DNA from: Bradyrhizobium sp. DOA9
GTDB taxonomy: Bacteria > Pseudomonadota > Alphaproteobacteria > Rhizobiales > Xanthobacteraceae
Direction: 5' to 3'
Assembly (NCBI RefSeq): GCF_000617845.2
Contig: NZ_DF820425.1
Location: 5,586,741-5,650,740, forward strand
DNA: 64,000 nucleotides
Numbering within the stretch: position 1 is the stretch's first letter; each line of letters begins with the position of its first letter. The notes under the pieces are model-generated. The model had not been told where the DNA came from. It made no database searches and saw nothing but the letters and a program-made list of their open reading frames with translations. Shown here piece by piece: positions 24,261 through 33,135 of the stretch. The position numbers were made by a program, and so were the translations under genes.

Positions 24261-25055
24261 TTAAGGACCTGGGACGGCTGGCGGCTTCACCGCCGCCAGA
24301 ACCGTCACGGCAGCCTGGAAATCCTTCAGGCGGGCGGCGCGGCGGGCGGCCGCCTCCTCGTCCACGCCCCATTGCTCCACGTTCCAATCCTCGTCGACGT
24401 GGGCGGCGGCCCACACCTGGTCGGCATCGCGCACGCCCTGGTCCAGCGCCAGCGCCAGCAGCGCCGAGCCGGTCAGGGTGGTCACCATATGGAGCGCCGC
24501 GACCGACCAGGGGTCGCCGGGCAGCGCGGCCCGCGCAGCCTTCACCGCCTCGTCCGGCTGCTTCACGTGCATGACGCCCTCCGACAGGATGAAATGCGCC
24601 CCCAGCGTCTGCGCCGCCCAGAACAGCACGGGATCCCAATGCGCGGCCTCACGGGCAACCAGTCCTTCGGGATGGCCGGCACGATAGAACAGTAGGTCAG
24701 ACTCGAAATATCTGGCGAGGTCATCGCTGACGAGGTCGACGCGATCGACGACCCCCTCGACCACGCTGTTGGCGATCCGCGTCAACGGCATGGTCACCGG
24801 ATCAATCGTCTCGCCCTGGGCGGCCCATTCGGCGGCGACGCTATCTGCGAGCGCGCGCGAGGGGATCACCACCTGGCGGCCGGACGGCGTGCGGATCGGC
24901 TTGCCGTCGAGCGTGATGGCGAAGCCGTCCTCGGCATCGGCGACGCCGGCTTCCTTGTAGAAGCGCTTGCGCAGGGGCGTGCGCGCGGAGGCGCGCGCCG
25001 ATTCCCGGGGATCCGGCGCAGGCTGGCTTGCTGCTTCTTCGAACAATTCGCGCAT
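24261..25055 (-). CDS. ATP12-family F1-ATPase assembly chaperone
   Basis: 264 residues of the Atp12 family, which binds the F1 alpha subunit during assembly in mitochondria and alphaproteobacteria. Seen: RKRFYKEAGVADAEDGFAI, LDGKPIRTPSGRQVVIPS, and the family core SDDLARYFESDLLFYRAG. A C-terminal region with WDPVLFWAAQ and VDEDWNVEQWGVDEEA follows. It is in a co-directional run with no ATP synthase genes nearby. Confidence 0.92.
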   Translation of the reverse strand: MRELFEEAASQPAPDPRESARASARTPLRKRFYKEAGVADAEDGFAITLDGKPIRTPSGRQVVIPSRALADSVAAEWAAQGETIDPVTMPLTRIANSVVEGVVDRVDLVSDDLARYFESDLLFYRAGHPEGLVAREAAHWDPVLFWAAQTLGAHFILSEGVMHVKQPDEAVKAARAALPGDPWSVAALHMVTTLTGSALLALALDQGVRDADQVWAAAHVDEDWNVEQWGVDEEAAARRAARLKDFQAAVTVLAAVKPPAVPGP

Positions 25056-25129
25056 GTCGGTTTTCCGATCCTATCGTCAGTCAAATTACGCGTGTCGTCC
25101 TGCCCCCGCCAAGACGACGAGAAGTGCGG

Positions 25130-25438
25130 CTAGTTCGCGCAGCTGCGGGCATAGGTGCCGCGATCGGCCAGGCCCAGTCCAGCGGCTGCAGCGTCATCGA
25201 GGCACTTCGTGACGCGATCGCTGAAGGAGCTGCGCGGGAGCGGCTGGTAATTATAGCGCGGCGGCGCGTCGAATTGCGGAACCTGGGGCACCTCGATCTT
25301 CGGCGGCGGTGGCGGCGCAGGAAGCGGCGGAGCGAGCCGCGCGGCGCCCGGCGATACATATTGCGCGTGGGCGGCCTGCCCCACCAACAGAGTGGCCAAC
25401 AGCGCAAAGCAGATCGACAGTCGTCTCATGAGGGACAT
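25130..25438 (-). CDS. Small secreted proline-rich hypothetical protein
   Basis: 102 residues: a signal peptide (MSLMRRLSICFALLATLLVG ... HAQ), a Pro-rich linker (LAPPLPAPPPPPKIEVPQ), and a short C-terminal domain with two Cys (KCLDDAAAAGLGL; YARSCAN) that may form a disulfide. The position between rluA-type and ATP12 genes is probably operonic (gaps 31 and 74 bp). No family recognised. The second Met (MRRL) is an alternative start. Confidence 0.75.
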   Translation of the reverse strand: MSLMRRLSICFALLATLLVGQAAHAQYVSPGAARLAPPLPAPPPPPKIEVPQVPQFDAPPRYNYQPLPRSSFSDRVTKCLDDAAAAGLGLADRGTYARSCAN

Positions 25439-25469
25439 GTCGTGCGCCTGCCGCCCGGATTCAACCTCA

Positions 25470-26693
25470 CTATTCTTCCGGCGCGTTCTCGATCGGATCA
25501 AATCTGGCTGCATCGAGCCCGAGCAGGTTCCACGACTGCTGCATGTGCGGCGGCAACGGCGCGGTGGCGTCGATCACGCCGCCGCGCGGATGCGGGATGA
25601 CGATACGGCGTGCGAGCAGATGCAGCCGGTTCTGCAGGCCGCCCGGCAGCTGCCAGTTCTCGATGTTGAAATATTTGGGATCGCCGACGATGGGATGGCC
25701 GATATGGGCCATGTGGGCGCGCAGCTGGTGGGTGCGGCCCGTCACCGGCTTCAGCGACACCCAAGTCAGCTTGTTGCCGGCGGTCTCGACCACGGCGTAG
25801 TACGTCACCGCGTGACTGGCGCCTTCGTCGCCATGCTGGGCGATGCGCATGATGGTGTCGTCCTCGCTCTCCTCCTTTGCAAGGAAGGTCGAGATGCGGC
25901 CCTGCTTCGGCTTCGGCAGGCCCGGCACCAGGGCCCAATAGACCTTGCGCGCCGAGCGCGAGCGGAACGCGCCGGTCAGATGCGAAGCGGCAAAGCGCGT
26001 CTTGGCGATCAGCAGACAGCCCGACGTCTCGCGATCGATACGGTGGACGAGGCGCGGCTTCTGGCCCTTGGCATCGCGCATCACTTCCAGCATCTGGTCG
26101 ATGTGCCGCGTCATGCCCGAGCCGCCCTGCACCGCAAGGCCGGCCGGCTTGTTGAGCACGAGGACGTCGTCGTCCTCCCAGATCGTCATCTCCTTCAGCG
26201 CCTTGAGCGTCTTCTGCGCAGCCTCCGACAGCTCGCCGACGACCTTCGGCGCGTCGAGCTTCAGCGGCGGAATGCGGACGCTCTGTCCCTCCTCCAGCCG
26301 GTCCTTGCTGTCGACGCGCTTGCCATCGACACGCAGCTCGCCTTTGCGCACGACACGCTGGATGTGGGAGAACGACAGGCCGGGGAAGCGCGCTTCCAGG
26401 AAACGGTCAACGCGCATGTTGTTCTCGTCGGCCGTGACCGTGACGGTCTGCACCTTGGTCGGCAGCAGCGCCTCGACGGACTTTTCAGGCGCAGGCCTCT
26501 CCTGGACCGCCTTGGGCGGACGCCGCTCGGCGCGCTCCCCGACAAAGCGCGGCTTTGCACCCGGCTTGCTGCCGGGTTTTGCACCCGGACGCGGACCGGC
26601 CTTCTTCGCACTACGCGCCTGATGCGGGCGCAAATCGTCACGCTCGTCACGCGAACGCGGCTTTGGGTTCATTCTCTTGATACGGCGGCTCAT
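25470..26693 (-). CDS. RluA-family 23S rRNA pseudouridine synthase (RluC/D-like)
   Basis: 407 residues. Seen: a basic low-complexity N-terminal extension (about residues 1-75, rich in Lys, Arg and Pro), then an S4 RNA-binding domain (RVDRFLEARFPGLSFSHIQR). The catalytic domain has HRIDRETSG with catalytic Asp220 and GRTHQLRAHM. It isomerises uridines in 23S rRNA. The N-terminal extension is longer than in E. coli RluC and may strengthen RNA binding. Lies 52 bp after rarA on the same strand. Confidence 0.9.
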   Translation of the reverse strand: MSRRIKRMNPKPRSRDERDDLRPHQARSAKKAGPRPGAKPGSKPGAKPRFVGERAERRPPKAVQERPAPEKSVEALLPTKVQTVTVTADENNMRVDRFLEARFPGLSFSHIQRVVRKGELRVDGKRVDSKDRLEEGQSVRIPPLKLDAPKVVGELSEAAQKTLKALKEMTIWEDDDVLVLNKPAGLAVQGGSGMTRHIDQMLEVMRDAKGQKPRLVHRIDRETSGCLLIAKTRFAASHLTGAFRSRSARKVYWALVPGLPKPKQGRISTFLAKEESEDDTIMRIAQHGDEGASHAVTYYAVVETAGNKLTWVSLKPVTGRTHQLRAHMAHIGHPIVGDPKYFNIENWQLPGGLQNRLHLLARRIVIPHPRGGVIDATAPLPPHMQQSWNLLGLDAARFDPIENAPEE

Positions 26694-26745
26694 GGTTGCC
26701 TGCGTACCCTAAAAGCGGTCTTCCGTCACGACGAAATGGCCGTTT

Positions 26746-28083
26746 CTAGCCCGAGCCGCCCCGCTCCTTCCTTAGCTTGGCCCAGTAATCCAGCCGCTTC
26801 CGGATCTCGCGCTCGAAGCCGCGCTCGGGCGGGTCGTAGAAGGTCTGGCGGCCCAGGGCCTCCGGGAAGTAGTCCTGGCCGGAGAAAGCGTCCGGCGCGT
26901 CGTGGTCGTATGCGTAGCCGGAGCCGTAACCTTCCGACTTCATCAGCTTGGTCGGAGAATTGAGGATGTGCTTCGGGGGCAGCAGCGAACCGGCCTGCTT
27001 GGCCACCTGCATCGCCGAGCCGAAGGCGGTGTAGACCGCGTTCGATTTCGGCGCGGTGGCGAGATAGACCACGGCCTGCGCGATGGCGAGCTCGCCCTCG
27101 GGATGGCCGAGGAAGTCGAAGGCGTCTTTCGCCGCATTGGCGATGACGAGCGCCTGCGGATCGGCCAGCCCGATGTCCTCGACCGCCATGCGCACGACGC
27201 GGCGGGCCAGGAACAGCGGGTCCTCGCCGGCGTCCAGCATGCGCGCGAGATAATAAAGCGCGGCATCGGGATCGGAGCCGCGCACCGATTTATGCAGCGC
27301 CGAGATCAGATTGTAATGGCCGTCAGCCGATTTGTCGTAAATCGGCGCGCGGCGTTGCAGGATCTCCTGCAACTGCGCGGCATTGAAGATCTCGTCCGTC
27401 CGCGCCGAACGCCAGACCTCTTCGGCGAGCGTCAACGACGCACGGCCATCGCCGTCGGCCATGCGCACCAGCACCGCGCGCGCCTCCGCATCGAGCGGCA
27501 GCTTCCTGCCCTCGACGGCTTCAGCATGGGCGAACAGCTTTTCGATCGCGGCGGCATCGAGCGATCGAAACACCAGCACGCGCGCACGCGAGAGCAACGC
27601 CGCGTTGAGCTCGAACGACGGATTCTCGGTGGTGGCGCCGACCATGACGACCGTGCCGTCCTCCATCACGGGCAGAAAGGAGTCCTGCTGGGCGCGGTTG
27701 AACCTGTGCACCTCATCGACGAACAGCAGCGTGCCCTTACCCATCTCGCGGCGGGCGCGCGCGGCATCGAACGCCTTCTTGAGGTCGGCGACGCCGGAGA
27801 ATACCGCAGAGATCTGCTCGAAATGCAGATCGGTGGCATCAGCCAGGAGCCGCGCCACCGTGGTCTTGCCGGTGCCGGGCGGACCCCAGAACACCAGCGA
27901 TCCCAGCGTGCGCGTCTCCAGCATGCGCGTCAGCGCACCATCGGGGCCGAGGATGTGGTCCTGGCCGACGACTTCGGAGAGCGTGCGCGGGCGCAGCCGG
28001 TCCGGCAGCGGATGCGGAGCATCGTGATCGAGCCCCGCCGCGGCAAAGAGCGTCGGCGTCTCCTGTGGTCGCTTCGGACTCAT
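26746..28083 (-). CDS. rarA: Replication-associated recombination protein RarA (MgsA)
   Basis: 445-residue AAA+ ATPase acting at stalled replication forks. Seen: Walker A GPPGTGKTT at residues 67-75, Walker B LLFVDEVHRF near 119-128, sensor-1 VMVGATTENPSF, and the C-terminal MgsA domain (AALYYLARMLDAGEDPLFLA; YAYDHDAPDAFSGQDYFP). The start overlaps the stop of the protease gene by 4 bp (ATGA). Confidence 0.93.
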   Translation of the reverse strand: MSPKRPQETPTLFAAAGLDHDAPHPLPDRLRPRTLSEVVGQDHILGPDGALTRMLETRTLGSLVFWGPPGTGKTTVARLLADATDLHFEQISAVFSGVADLKKAFDAARARREMGKGTLLFVDEVHRFNRAQQDSFLPVMEDGTVVMVGATTENPSFELNAALLSRARVLVFRSLDAAAIEKLFAHAEAVEGRKLPLDAEARAVLVRMADGDGRASLTLAEEVWRSARTDEIFNAAQLQEILQRRAPIYDKSADGHYNLISALHKSVRGSDPDAALYYLARMLDAGEDPLFLARRVVRMAVEDIGLADPQALVIANAAKDAFDFLGHPEGELAIAQAVVYLATAPKSNAVYTAFGSAMQVAKQAGSLLPPKHILNSPTKLMKSEGYGSGYAYDHDAPDAFSGQDYFPEALGRQTFYDPPERGFEREIRKRLDYWAKLRKERGGSG

Positions 28084-29486
28084 CCGCCCAGCGTGACGTT
28101 GATCTGCTGGCCGCCGCGCACCAGCGTGATGCGCCAGATCCGTGCCCGCTCGCCCGCGGCCTTCTCGAGGTCGCCGGTCTTGCTGATCTTCTGATTGTTG
28201 ACGGCCAGGATGATGTCGCCCTTCTGGAAGCCGACACTCGCAGCCGCGCTATCGCCGCCGATATCGGTGATCACGACACCTTCGGTATCGGCGTCCAGAC
28301 GCAGCTCGTCGGCGACGGCCGGCGTGATGGTGGAAACCTTCGCGCCCTGGAACGGCGAGCGTGCGGTGACGACGATCTCGTTGCGTCCGGTGTCGGGCGC
28401 GGTCTCCAGCGCCACCGTGAGCTTCACCGACTTGCCGCCGCGCTGCACGTCGAGCTGGGCGGTGCCGCCGAGCGGACGAGTTGCGAAGCGATAGTCGAAG
28501 GCGTTCGGATCGTCCACGGTCTGGCCGTCGATTCCGGTGATGAGATCGGAGGATTTCAGGCCGGCTTTCGCCGCCGGACCGTTCGACACCACGCTCGCGA
28601 CCAGCGCACCGGTCGGCGAACGCATGCCGAGGCTCTCTGCGATCTCGGGCGTCACCGCCTGCAATTTTGCTCCCAGCCAAGGCCGCTTCACCGCCTTGCC
28701 GCCGCTCTTGGCGGAGGCGACGACGACGCGCACCATGTTGGCGGGAATCGCAAAGCCGATTCCTTGCGAGCCGCCGGAGCGCGAATAGATCGCGGTATTG
28801 ATGCCGGCGAGCTTGCCGCCCATGTCGACCAGCGCGCCGCCGGAATTGCCCGGATTGATCGCCGCATCGGTCTGGATGAAGAACTGATAATCGGTGATGC
28901 CGACTTGCGTGCGCGCCAGCGCCGAAATGATGCCGTGGGTCACGGTCTGGCCGACGCCGAAGGGATTGCCGATCGCGAGCACGATGTCGCCAACCAGGAG
29001 CTCATCGGAATTGGTAAAGTCGAGCGTCGGGAACTTCTCCTTGCTGTCCTTCAGGCGCAGCACGGCGAGATCGGTCCGGGAATCCTTGAGCAAGATCTCG
29101 GCCTCGAACTCACGCTTGTCCGACAGCGACACCTTCACCTGGTCGGCGCCCTCGATGACGTGAACGTTGGTGACGACGAGGCCGGAGGCATCGACGATGA
29201 CGCCGGAGCCGAGCGAGCGCTGCATCTGCTCGGGCTGCTGGCCCGGTACGCCGAAGAAGCGGCGGAAGATCGGATCGTCCAGCAGCGGATTGCGGTTCTG
29301 CACCACCTTTGCGGCATAGACGTTGACGACCGCCGGCTGCACCCGCTGCACGATCGGCGCATAGGACATCCGCAATTCGGCCGGCGACGACGGGACTCGA
29401 CGGTCCTGCGCAGCAGTCGGATTGAAGGTGGCCGAAAAGGCTACGCACAGCGCCGTGATGACGGCAGTCCAGGTCGCTCGAAACAT
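28080..29486 (-). CDS. Do/DegP-family periplasmic serine protease
   Basis: 468 residues with a signal peptide (MFRATWTAVITALCVAFSAT ... TAAQ). Trypsin-like domain with the complete triad His109 (TNVHVIEG), Asp139 (SRTDLAVL) and Ser215 (GNSGGALV). Two PDZ domains follow (around LVASVVSNGPAAKAGLKSSD and VVITDIGGDSAAASVGFQKG). A quality-control protease/chaperone of the envelope. The start is the ATG at MFRATW; the frame is open further upstream without a signal peptide there. Its gene is coupled to rarA, a common alphaproteobacterial pairing, and is divergent from the porin gene. Confidence 0.92.
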   Translation of the reverse strand: MFRATWTAVITALCVAFSATFNPTAAQDRRVPSSPAELRMSYAPIVQRVQPAVVNVYAAKVVQNRNPLLDDPIFRRFFGVPGQQPEQMQRSLGSGVIVDASGLVVTNVHVIEGADQVKVSLSDKREFEAEILLKDSRTDLAVLRLKDSKEKFPTLDFTNSDELLVGDIVLAIGNPFGVGQTVTHGIISALARTQVGITDYQFFIQTDAAINPGNSGGALVDMGGKLAGINTAIYSRSGGSQGIGFAIPANMVRVVVASAKSGGKAVKRPWLGAKLQAVTPEIAESLGMRSPTGALVASVVSNGPAAKAGLKSSDLITGIDGQTVDDPNAFDYRFATRPLGGTAQLDVQRGGKSVKLTVALETAPDTGRNEIVVTARSPFQGAKVSTITPAVADELRLDADTEGVVITDIGGDSAAASVGFQKGDIILAVNNQKISKTGDLEKAAGERARIWRITLVRGGQQINVTLGG

Positions 29487-29784
29487 TCCTACCTCTTGGA
29501 AAAGACGCCGGAATATAGGCGCGTTCTCCCCCCAATAGAAGGGCGCCGGAGGGCAATATTGGCCCCCGCGCTGCCGTGTCCGGCGCGCAAGCCTGCCGTG
29601 CGAATCGGCAATTTGCCCGGACGGCGGATTGGCATGATGTGCGTCATCTTGCATGGTGGTGTGAAGCGGATTCGGTTGCGGCGAATTTGCATCAGTGGGA
29701 ACCCACGCAACCGATCGAAGCGTCGCGGGGCAGTCATCGATCACACCTAGGCTCTCCGTTCGCGGCTTGGGGAAAACAGTCAAA

Positions 29785-31410
29785 ATGGAGCGTAACGTGA
29801 GCAGAGCAAGAATGGCGGCCACCGCGATTGGTCTCGCCGGCGCGCTGGCGGCCTCTCAGGCCCAGGCCCAATCGGCCAGCAGCAGCGAGCAGGAGATCGC
29901 GCTGCTGAAGCAGCAGCTGAAGATGCTCGAGCAGAAGCTCGACAAGCTGCAGAGCCAGACCGCGGCGAACACGGCCGCCGCAGCAAAGGCGAAAGTCGAA
30001 GCCAAGGCTGAGGCCAAAGCCGAGGCGCGCGCGGAGGCAAAGGCCGCGGTGGCCAATGCCAACGCGACAATCCCCGTCAAGGGGCCGGCGCCGGCGTCAG
30101 GCGTCGTCGTGACGATGCCGAACAACCGGCCGACGATCTGCACCGCCGACCAGGCCAACTGCGTCGCCATCACCAGCCGCCTGCATTGGGATGTCGGCGG
30201 CTATGACTATCGACCCAACACCGCGGCCACCGTGCCGCAAAAGCTCGATAGCGGCCAGAATGTCCGCCGCGCGCGCATCGGTGTCACCGGCAAGTTCTTC
30301 CACGATTGGAATTTTGCGCTTGTCTACGATTTCGGCGGTTCGTCCGACGGATTTGGCGGCACAGCGCCGGGATCGCTGCCCGGCGGCGGCGTCTCCGGCG
30401 TCGAGAACGCCTATATCAGCTATACCGGCCTGAAGCCGTTCGGCGGCAAGATGGCGATCGAGGCCGGCATCATGGACCTGCCCTACACCATGGATGAAGC
30501 CACGAGCTCGAACGACATCATGTTCATGGAGCGCGCCTCGCCCGGCGTGATCGCGACCAACATCGCCGCCGGCGATTTCCGTTCCGCAGCCGGTGCGCGC
30601 TGGTATAGCGACCAGCTCTGGATCGGCGGCTATGTCACGGGGCCCTCGACCGGTGCGATCCATTCCGCCTCGAGCGCGGCGCCGGCGGGCACCAGCGAGC
30701 AATATGGCGCCGTGGCGCGCGTGGCCGGCAATCCGATCAGCACCAAGGACTACTCGGTGCATATCGGCGCCAACGCGCAATGGCTGATCCAGCCGCCGCG
30801 CAATCTGATCGCCAACACCCAGACGGTCACGCTCAGCGATCGTCCGGAATTGCGGCTCGATCCGACCACGCTGATCTCGACCGGTGCGATCGCCAATGCC
30901 TCGGGCGCGCAGGTCTACAGCGTCGAGGCGGCGGCGACCTACGGCCCGTTCATCGTCCAGGGCGAGTATTTCTGGTACAATGTCGATCGCACCGCCAACA
31001 CCGCTGTTCCGCTGGTGGGCGCACCGAGCCTTAAATTCCAGGGCGGCTACGCGCAGGCCGGCTATGTGCTGACCGGCGAAGGCCGTTCCTACAATGCGGC
31101 GAACGCGGCCTATAGCGGCGTCAAGCCGGCGCATCCGTTCTCGCTCGACGGCGGAGGCTGGGGCGCGTGGGAGATCGCAGGGCGCTTCTCGACGATCGAC
31201 CTCAACGATCAGCTCGCCACGGCGAGCGGCGTCGCAGGCGGCCGGCAGACCGTCTATACGCTCGCGCTCAACTGGTACGTCAACGGCAACGTGCGCTTCA
31301 TGCTGGACTATCTGCACGGCACGGTGTCGCGGCAGGCCTCGCCGGTCTCGACCGCAGACGTCGGCTCGAAGTTCGACGCCGTCGCGATGCGCACGCAGTT
31401 CGCGTTCTAA
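29785..31410 (+). CDS. OprO/OprP-like phosphate-selective porin family protein
   Basis: 541-residue outer-membrane protein. Seen: a signal peptide (IGLAGALAASQAQAQ), a short coiled coil (EQEIALLKQQLKMLEQKLDK), and an unusual K/E/A repeat (KVEAKAEAKAEARAEAKAAV). A beta-barrel region follows with RRARIGVTGKFFHDWNFALV, MEAGIMD-like segments and a C-terminal Phe (MRTQFAF). This pattern is typical of OprO/P porins. The N-terminal coiled coil may trimerise or contact peptidoglycan. Substrate preference is not readable here. Divergent from the protease gene with about 300 bp between. Confidence 0.87.
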   Translation: MERNVSRARMAATAIGLAGALAASQAQAQSASSSEQEIALLKQQLKMLEQKLDKLQSQTAANTAAAAKAKVEAKAEAKAEARAEAKAAVANANATIPVKGPAPASGVVVTMPNNRPTICTADQANCVAITSRLHWDVGGYDYRPNTAATVPQKLDSGQNVRRARIGVTGKFFHDWNFALVYDFGGSSDGFGGTAPGSLPGGGVSGVENAYISYTGLKPFGGKMAIEAGIMDLPYTMDEATSSNDIMFMERASPGVIATNIAAGDFRSAAGARWYSDQLWIGGYVTGPSTGAIHSASSAAPAGTSEQYGAVARVAGNPISTKDYSVHIGANAQWLIQPPRNLIANTQTVTLSDRPELRLDPTTLISTGAIANASGAQVYSVEAAATYGPFIVQGEYFWYNVDRTANTAVPLVGAPSLKFQGGYAQAGYVLTGEGRSYNAANAAYSGVKPAHPFSLDGGGWGAWEIAGRFSTIDLNDQLATASGVAGGRQTVYTLALNWYVNGNVRFMLDYLHGTVSRQASPVSTADVGSKFDAVAMRTQFAF

Positions 31411-31452
31411 GAGCGAGGTCGTTCGGGAGCGGCAGCATCCACTCCCGAACGA

Positions 31453-31827
31453 TCACGCCGCGCGCTTCTTCTTCACGACAACGGGCGGCGGCGCGCAGGA
31501 CAGCCGCTCCTGATGGCTCTCGCCCCAGGCCTTCAGGATGTCGATCACGGGCCTCAGGCTCTCGCCCAATTCGGACAGGCAATACTCCACGCGCGGCGGC
31601 ACCTCGGCATAGACCTTGCGGATGACGAGCTTGTCTTCCTCCAGCGCGCGCAGCTGCTTCGTCAGCATGCGCTGGGTGATGCCGGGCATCCGGCGGCGCA
31701 ATTCGCCGAAGCGCTGGGTGCCGCTCTGCAGGTGGTAGAGGATCACGCCCTTCCACTTGCCGTCGATCAGGTCCAGCGTCGCCTCGACCGAGCAGCCGGG
31801 ACGGCGGGCGAAATTGTGGCGTTTCAT
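31453..31827 (-). CDS. HxlR-family transcriptional regulator
   Basis: 124 residues with the HxlR winged-helix pattern: CSVEATLDLIDGKWKGVILY, QRFGELRRRMPGITQRMLTK, VYAEVPPRVEYCLSELG. The N-terminal Cys is the usual candidate redox or electrophile sensor of this family. A basic tail (KKKRAA) ends the protein. It is divergent from the dehydrogenase gene, which is the classic arrangement for an HxlR regulator and its target. Start at MKRHNF rather than a TTG eight codons upstream. Confidence 0.9.
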   Translation of the reverse strand: MKRHNFARRPGCSVEATLDLIDGKWKGVILYHLQSGTQRFGELRRRMPGITQRMLTKQLRALEEDKLVIRKVYAEVPPRVEYCLSELGESLRPVIDILKAWGESHQERLSCAPPPVVVKKKRAA

Positions 31828-31840
31828 GCGGGTTTTCCCA

Positions 31841-31862
31841 ATAGTATCCAAACAGAGACTAT
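31841..31862. promoter_or_regulatory. Candidate HxlR operator (ATAGT-N12-ACTAT)
   Basis: Inverted repeat ATAGTATCC...GACTAT in the short divergent interval, just upstream of the regulator ATG. Position and symmetry fit an autoregulatory site also controlling the dehydrogenase gene. Not experimentally known. Confidence 0.45.
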
Positions 31863-31949
31863 ATCCCCGAATTTACAGTACTTGCCAAATCGGAGCCAGA
31901 GCGACAGTTAGGGCGGCGGGCGAACCAAGCCATCTGATGGAGACAAGCC

Positions 31950-32963
31950 ATGAAGGCCGTCGGCTACAAGAAATCGCTTCCGATCGAGGATGCGGAGTCA
32001 CTGATCGATTTCGAGACCGCAAAGCCCGAGCCCAAGGGGCGCGACATCCGTGTCGCGGTGAAAGCGATCTCGGCCAATCCGGTCGACTACAAGGTGCGCA
32101 AGCGCGCCGCGCCGCCCGAGGGCGAAACGAAAATCCTCGGCTATGACGCGGCCGGCGTGGTCGATGCGGTCGGGCCCGAGGTCACGCTGTTCAAGCCGGG
32201 CGACGAAGTGTTCTACGCCGGCTCGATCCTGCGCCAGGGCACCAACGCCGAATTTCACCTGGTCGACGAACGCATCGTCGGCAACAAGCCGAAGAGCCTG
32301 TCGTTCGCGCAAGCTGCCGCCCTTCCCCTCACCTCCATCACGGCCTGGGAATTGCTGTTCGACCGTCTCGGTGCCGTGCCGGGCAAGAGCGTCGATCCTC
32401 GCACGCTGCTGATCACGGGCGGCGCCGGCGGCGTCGGCTCGATCCTGATCCAGCTCGCCCGCCGCCTCACCGGCCTCACGGTGCTCGCCACCGCCACGCG
32501 GCCGGACTCGCAAAAATGGTGCCTCGATCTCGGCGCGCATGCAGTGATCGACCATGGCAAGCCGATGAAGGAGCAGATCGAGAGACTGAAGCTGCCGCCG
32601 GTCGCGCTGGTCGCCAGCCTGACCTTCACCGACCAGCACTACAAGGCGATTGCGGAATTCATGGCACCGCAGGGCAAGTTCGGCCTGATCGACGATCCCC
32701 CGGAGTTCACGGTTGCCGCATTCAAGGGCAAGGCGATCTCGGTGCATTGGGAATCGATGTTCACGCGCTCCTCGTTCCAGACCCCTGACATGATCGCGCA
32801 GCATCATCTGCTCAATGACATCGCCGACCTCATCGACAAAGGCGTGTTGCGCACCACGCTGGACCAGACCTTCGGCACGATCAACGCCGCCAACCTCAAG
32901 CGCGCGCATGCGCTGCTGGAGAGCGGCAAGTCGCGCGGCAAGATCGTGCTGGAGGGGTGGTAG
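31950..32963 (+). CDS. Zinc-binding-type alcohol dehydrogenase/quinone oxidoreductase (MDR)
   Basis: 337-residue medium-chain reductase. Seen: a GroES-like N-terminal half (AISANPVDYKVRKRA; GYDAAGVVDAVGPEV) and the NAD(P)-binding motif ITGGAGGVGS near residues 153-162. No obvious structural zinc Cys cluster is present, so despite the family name it is likely a quinone or enone reductase. Its gene diverges from the HxlR gene, suggesting induction by quinones or electrophiles. Confidence 0.88.
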   Translation: MKAVGYKKSLPIEDAESLIDFETAKPEPKGRDIRVAVKAISANPVDYKVRKRAAPPEGETKILGYDAAGVVDAVGPEVTLFKPGDEVFYAGSILRQGTNAEFHLVDERIVGNKPKSLSFAQAAALPLTSITAWELLFDRLGAVPGKSVDPRTLLITGGAGGVGSILIQLARRLTGLTVLATATRPDSQKWCLDLGAHAVIDHGKPMKEQIERLKLPPVALVASLTFTDQHYKAIAEFMAPQGKFGLIDDPPEFTVAAFKGKAISVHWESMFTRSSFQTPDMIAQHHLLNDIADLIDKGVLRTTLDQTFGTINAANLKRAHALLESGKSRGKIVLEGW

Positions 32964-32980
32964 GCGAAGGCCTCGGTGCG

Positions 32981-33119
32981 TCGGGTGGGTTAGCCTTGCG
33001 GCTGCGCGAAGCGCAGTTCGCATAGCGTAACCCATCTCTTCATTTCCCGCGATGACGAAGGTGGTGGGTTACGCCGAGCAGAAGCGCTTCGCGCATCTGC
33101 ACGGCTAACCCGCCCTACG
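32981..33119. repeat. Palindromic repeat (GGGTGGGTTAGCC...GGCTAACCCGCCC)
   Basis: Outer arms GGTGGGTTAGCC / GGCTAACCCGCC, with inner arms GCGAAGCGCAGTTCGC and AAGCGCTTCGCGC, and GTAACCC / GGGTTAC. It fills the interval between the convergent dehydrogenase and SDR genes and may serve as a two-way terminator. Confidence 0.7.
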
Positions 33120-33135
33120 ATTTCAGCGCCTCGCC

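Noticed and set aside
24205..24639. N-terminal extension of FliK
   Set aside because: It overlaps the ATP12 gene end in another frame and is Gly/Arg-rich without conserved content.
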